Assembly: GCA_000499405.2 (NCBI GenBank)
Contig: HG738137.1
Span: forward strand, 7,068,001-7,132,000
DNA from: Onchocerca volvulus
Lineage: Eukaryota; Nematoda; Chromadorea; Rhabditida; Onchocercidae
Length of the DNA: 64,000 nucleotides
Direction: 5' to 3'
Under the pieces are notes generated by a model that did not search any database, was not told the origin of the DNA, and saw only the letters and a program-made list of their open reading frames with translations. The first letter of the stretch is position 1, and the number at the start of each line of letters is the position of its first letter. A program made the translations under genes and the position numbers. Below, piece by piece: positions 63,001-64,000 of this stretch.

Positions 63001-64000
63001 CTGGAAACAATAAGTTCTATAAAATTGAACATTAATCTTTATTTTTCCCATTTATTGTCATTTATTTCTTTTTTATTTTCCAAATTTATTCAAACTTTGT
63101 TCTAAGAGAAGATGTCAGTTAATATAAACAAACTTATTGTTGGATTTTATTTTATTTTTTTCATAAATACATGTTTGCTGTCACATGCTTAAACATGCTC
63201 GATTTGGTACTAATAATTCAGAACCTTATAACTGGACAACAGTCAATCAGCCTTTATCAAAAACTAGTTCATGAGATTATTCCGGATCTTCTATAAATCT
63301 ACGAAGCAATGAAGCTAATGGAACTGAACAGTTTTAAACTAAACTTAAATTTCTTTAAACTTTCTTTTTTATAAAAGCTTTTTATCAAAATCCTCAAATA
63401 AAGTGTTTGCTTTGTTTGTCGCAGTATAATTTCGTGTGCAGAAAATTCCCTTGAAGGTAAATTGATGGGATGAAATAAACGCCGATGACCTTCTCCCAAA
63501 GAGAAGGAAACGAAGGATGGTACGAAGATAGGAGAGGAAGAAAAGAAGGGAGGAAAGAGAGAAGAGGAAACTTGTGGAAAGTCATTAATGATTCGTTCTC
63601 GGATAGTGTATAAAATAATAAAGTTTTTCAATAAATGCTGCTCGATGCAAGGTCATTCCAATTTCCATGTATATTCATATGTTACCAAAACAAAAGAAGA
63701 CCCATTAATTAATTCTTTCACCAACTATCTACGGGTAATGTCTACATAAACGTTGTATTATCAATTCTATTATTCACCGTACAATATACATCATGAAATA
63801 GTAACTAATTAAGAAAACTTGAAATTATTATATCTAAACAATAAGGAATTTAAAAAAAAAAAAAAAAAGAAATGACTTAAAGTAAATATTTATCAATTAT
63901 TAGCTTAGGCCAAAATATGTGTTGATGATTCACATAGAAAATTCAATTCACCGATATTTGAGTTTTAATAGCATATTAAGGTGAACTGAATTTTTCCAGT
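63001..64000 (-). other. vab-10: Upstream vab-10 intron, right edge
   Basis: No further plakin exon was found after the acceptor TTGTTTCCAG (63001-63010). The stretch contains a minus-strand polypyrimidine / plus-strand polypurine run (about 63493-63572) and an A-run at about 63850-63868. The calponin-homology and first spectrin exons expected for VAB-10 must lie to the right of the window. Confidence 0.6.
63493..63572. repeat. vab-10: Polypurine tract
   Basis: About 80 bases that are almost only A and G on the plus strand (CCCAAAGAGAAGGAAACGAA, then GAGAGGAAGAAAAGAAGGGA and GGAAAGAGAGAAGAGGAAAC). The pyrimidine strand is open as a 110-codon frame at 63299-63631 only because of this composition. 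Confidence 0.75.

Noticed and set aside
63299..63631. 110-codon minus-strand frame with Ser/Phe/Pro runs
   Set aside because: It is produced by the polypurine tract. It has no spectrin pattern and no splice sites in phase with exon 62755-63000.
1..64000. tRNA, rRNA, CRISPR and Wolbachia-derived insertions
   Set aside because: I looked for cloverleaf-like A/B boxes, regularly spaced repeats with unique spacers, and intron-free bacterial-type coding runs, and saw none. The only large intronless frame is the plakin-repeat exon.

Overview
This is eukaryotic, intron-rich, AT-rich DNA from a nematode. The evidence is short exons (mostly 60-280 bp) with TTTCAG-type acceptors, a GT92 (DUF23) glycosyltransferase of the kind expanded in nematodes, and a giant spectraplakin with the exon logic of C. 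elegans vab-10. The long AT-rich introns and gene spacing look filarial (Onchocercidae) to me. That is an inference, and I cannot name a species. All exon limits below were read by eye from splice sites, reading phase and family similarity, and may be off by a few bases.

Layout. (1) 100-2690, minus strand: the 5' part of a beta-propeller protein of the HPS5/TECPR2 type, running off the left edge. (2) 2691-6595: a non-coding interval between divergent genes, holding a GC-rich 45-bp tandem repeat. (3) 6596-16219, plus strand: a complete 11-exon type II membrane GT92 glycosyltransferase of about 499 residues. Its 4.4-kb first intron holds a decayed Helitron helicase. (4) 16220-17772: a convergent intergenic gap. 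(5) 17773-63000 and beyond the right edge, minus strand: vab-10, the spectraplakin linking actin, intermediate filaments and microtubules. The actin-binding calponin-homology exons are not in the window.

How vab-10 is built. Twelve shared exons (63000 down to 56098) encode the plakin domain with its SH3 insert. After a 33-bp exon at 56098-56130 the transcript can take two phase-0 routes. Route A joins a highly charged Glu/Arg helix exon (55021-55662) and then one 5.9-kb terminal exon of plakin repeats (48862-54756). This is the plectin-like VAB-10A, which ends there. Route B skips about 10 kb and joins 56 small exons encoding a long spectrin-repeat rod (46061 to 21035). These are followed by two EF-hands, a GAS2 microtubule-binding domain and a Ser/Arg-rich tail (20534 to 17773). 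This is the MACF-like VAB-10B. I could follow splice phase along both routes; two joins seem to need non-canonical GC donors.

No rRNA, tRNA, CRISPR array or bacterial (Wolbachia-like) insertion was recognised. The most unusual items are the Helitron relic, the perfect stem-loop in a GT92 intron, the shortened second EF-hand loop, the two apparent GC-AG introns, and the HPS5/TECPR2-type gene, whose identity in nematodes deserves a check.
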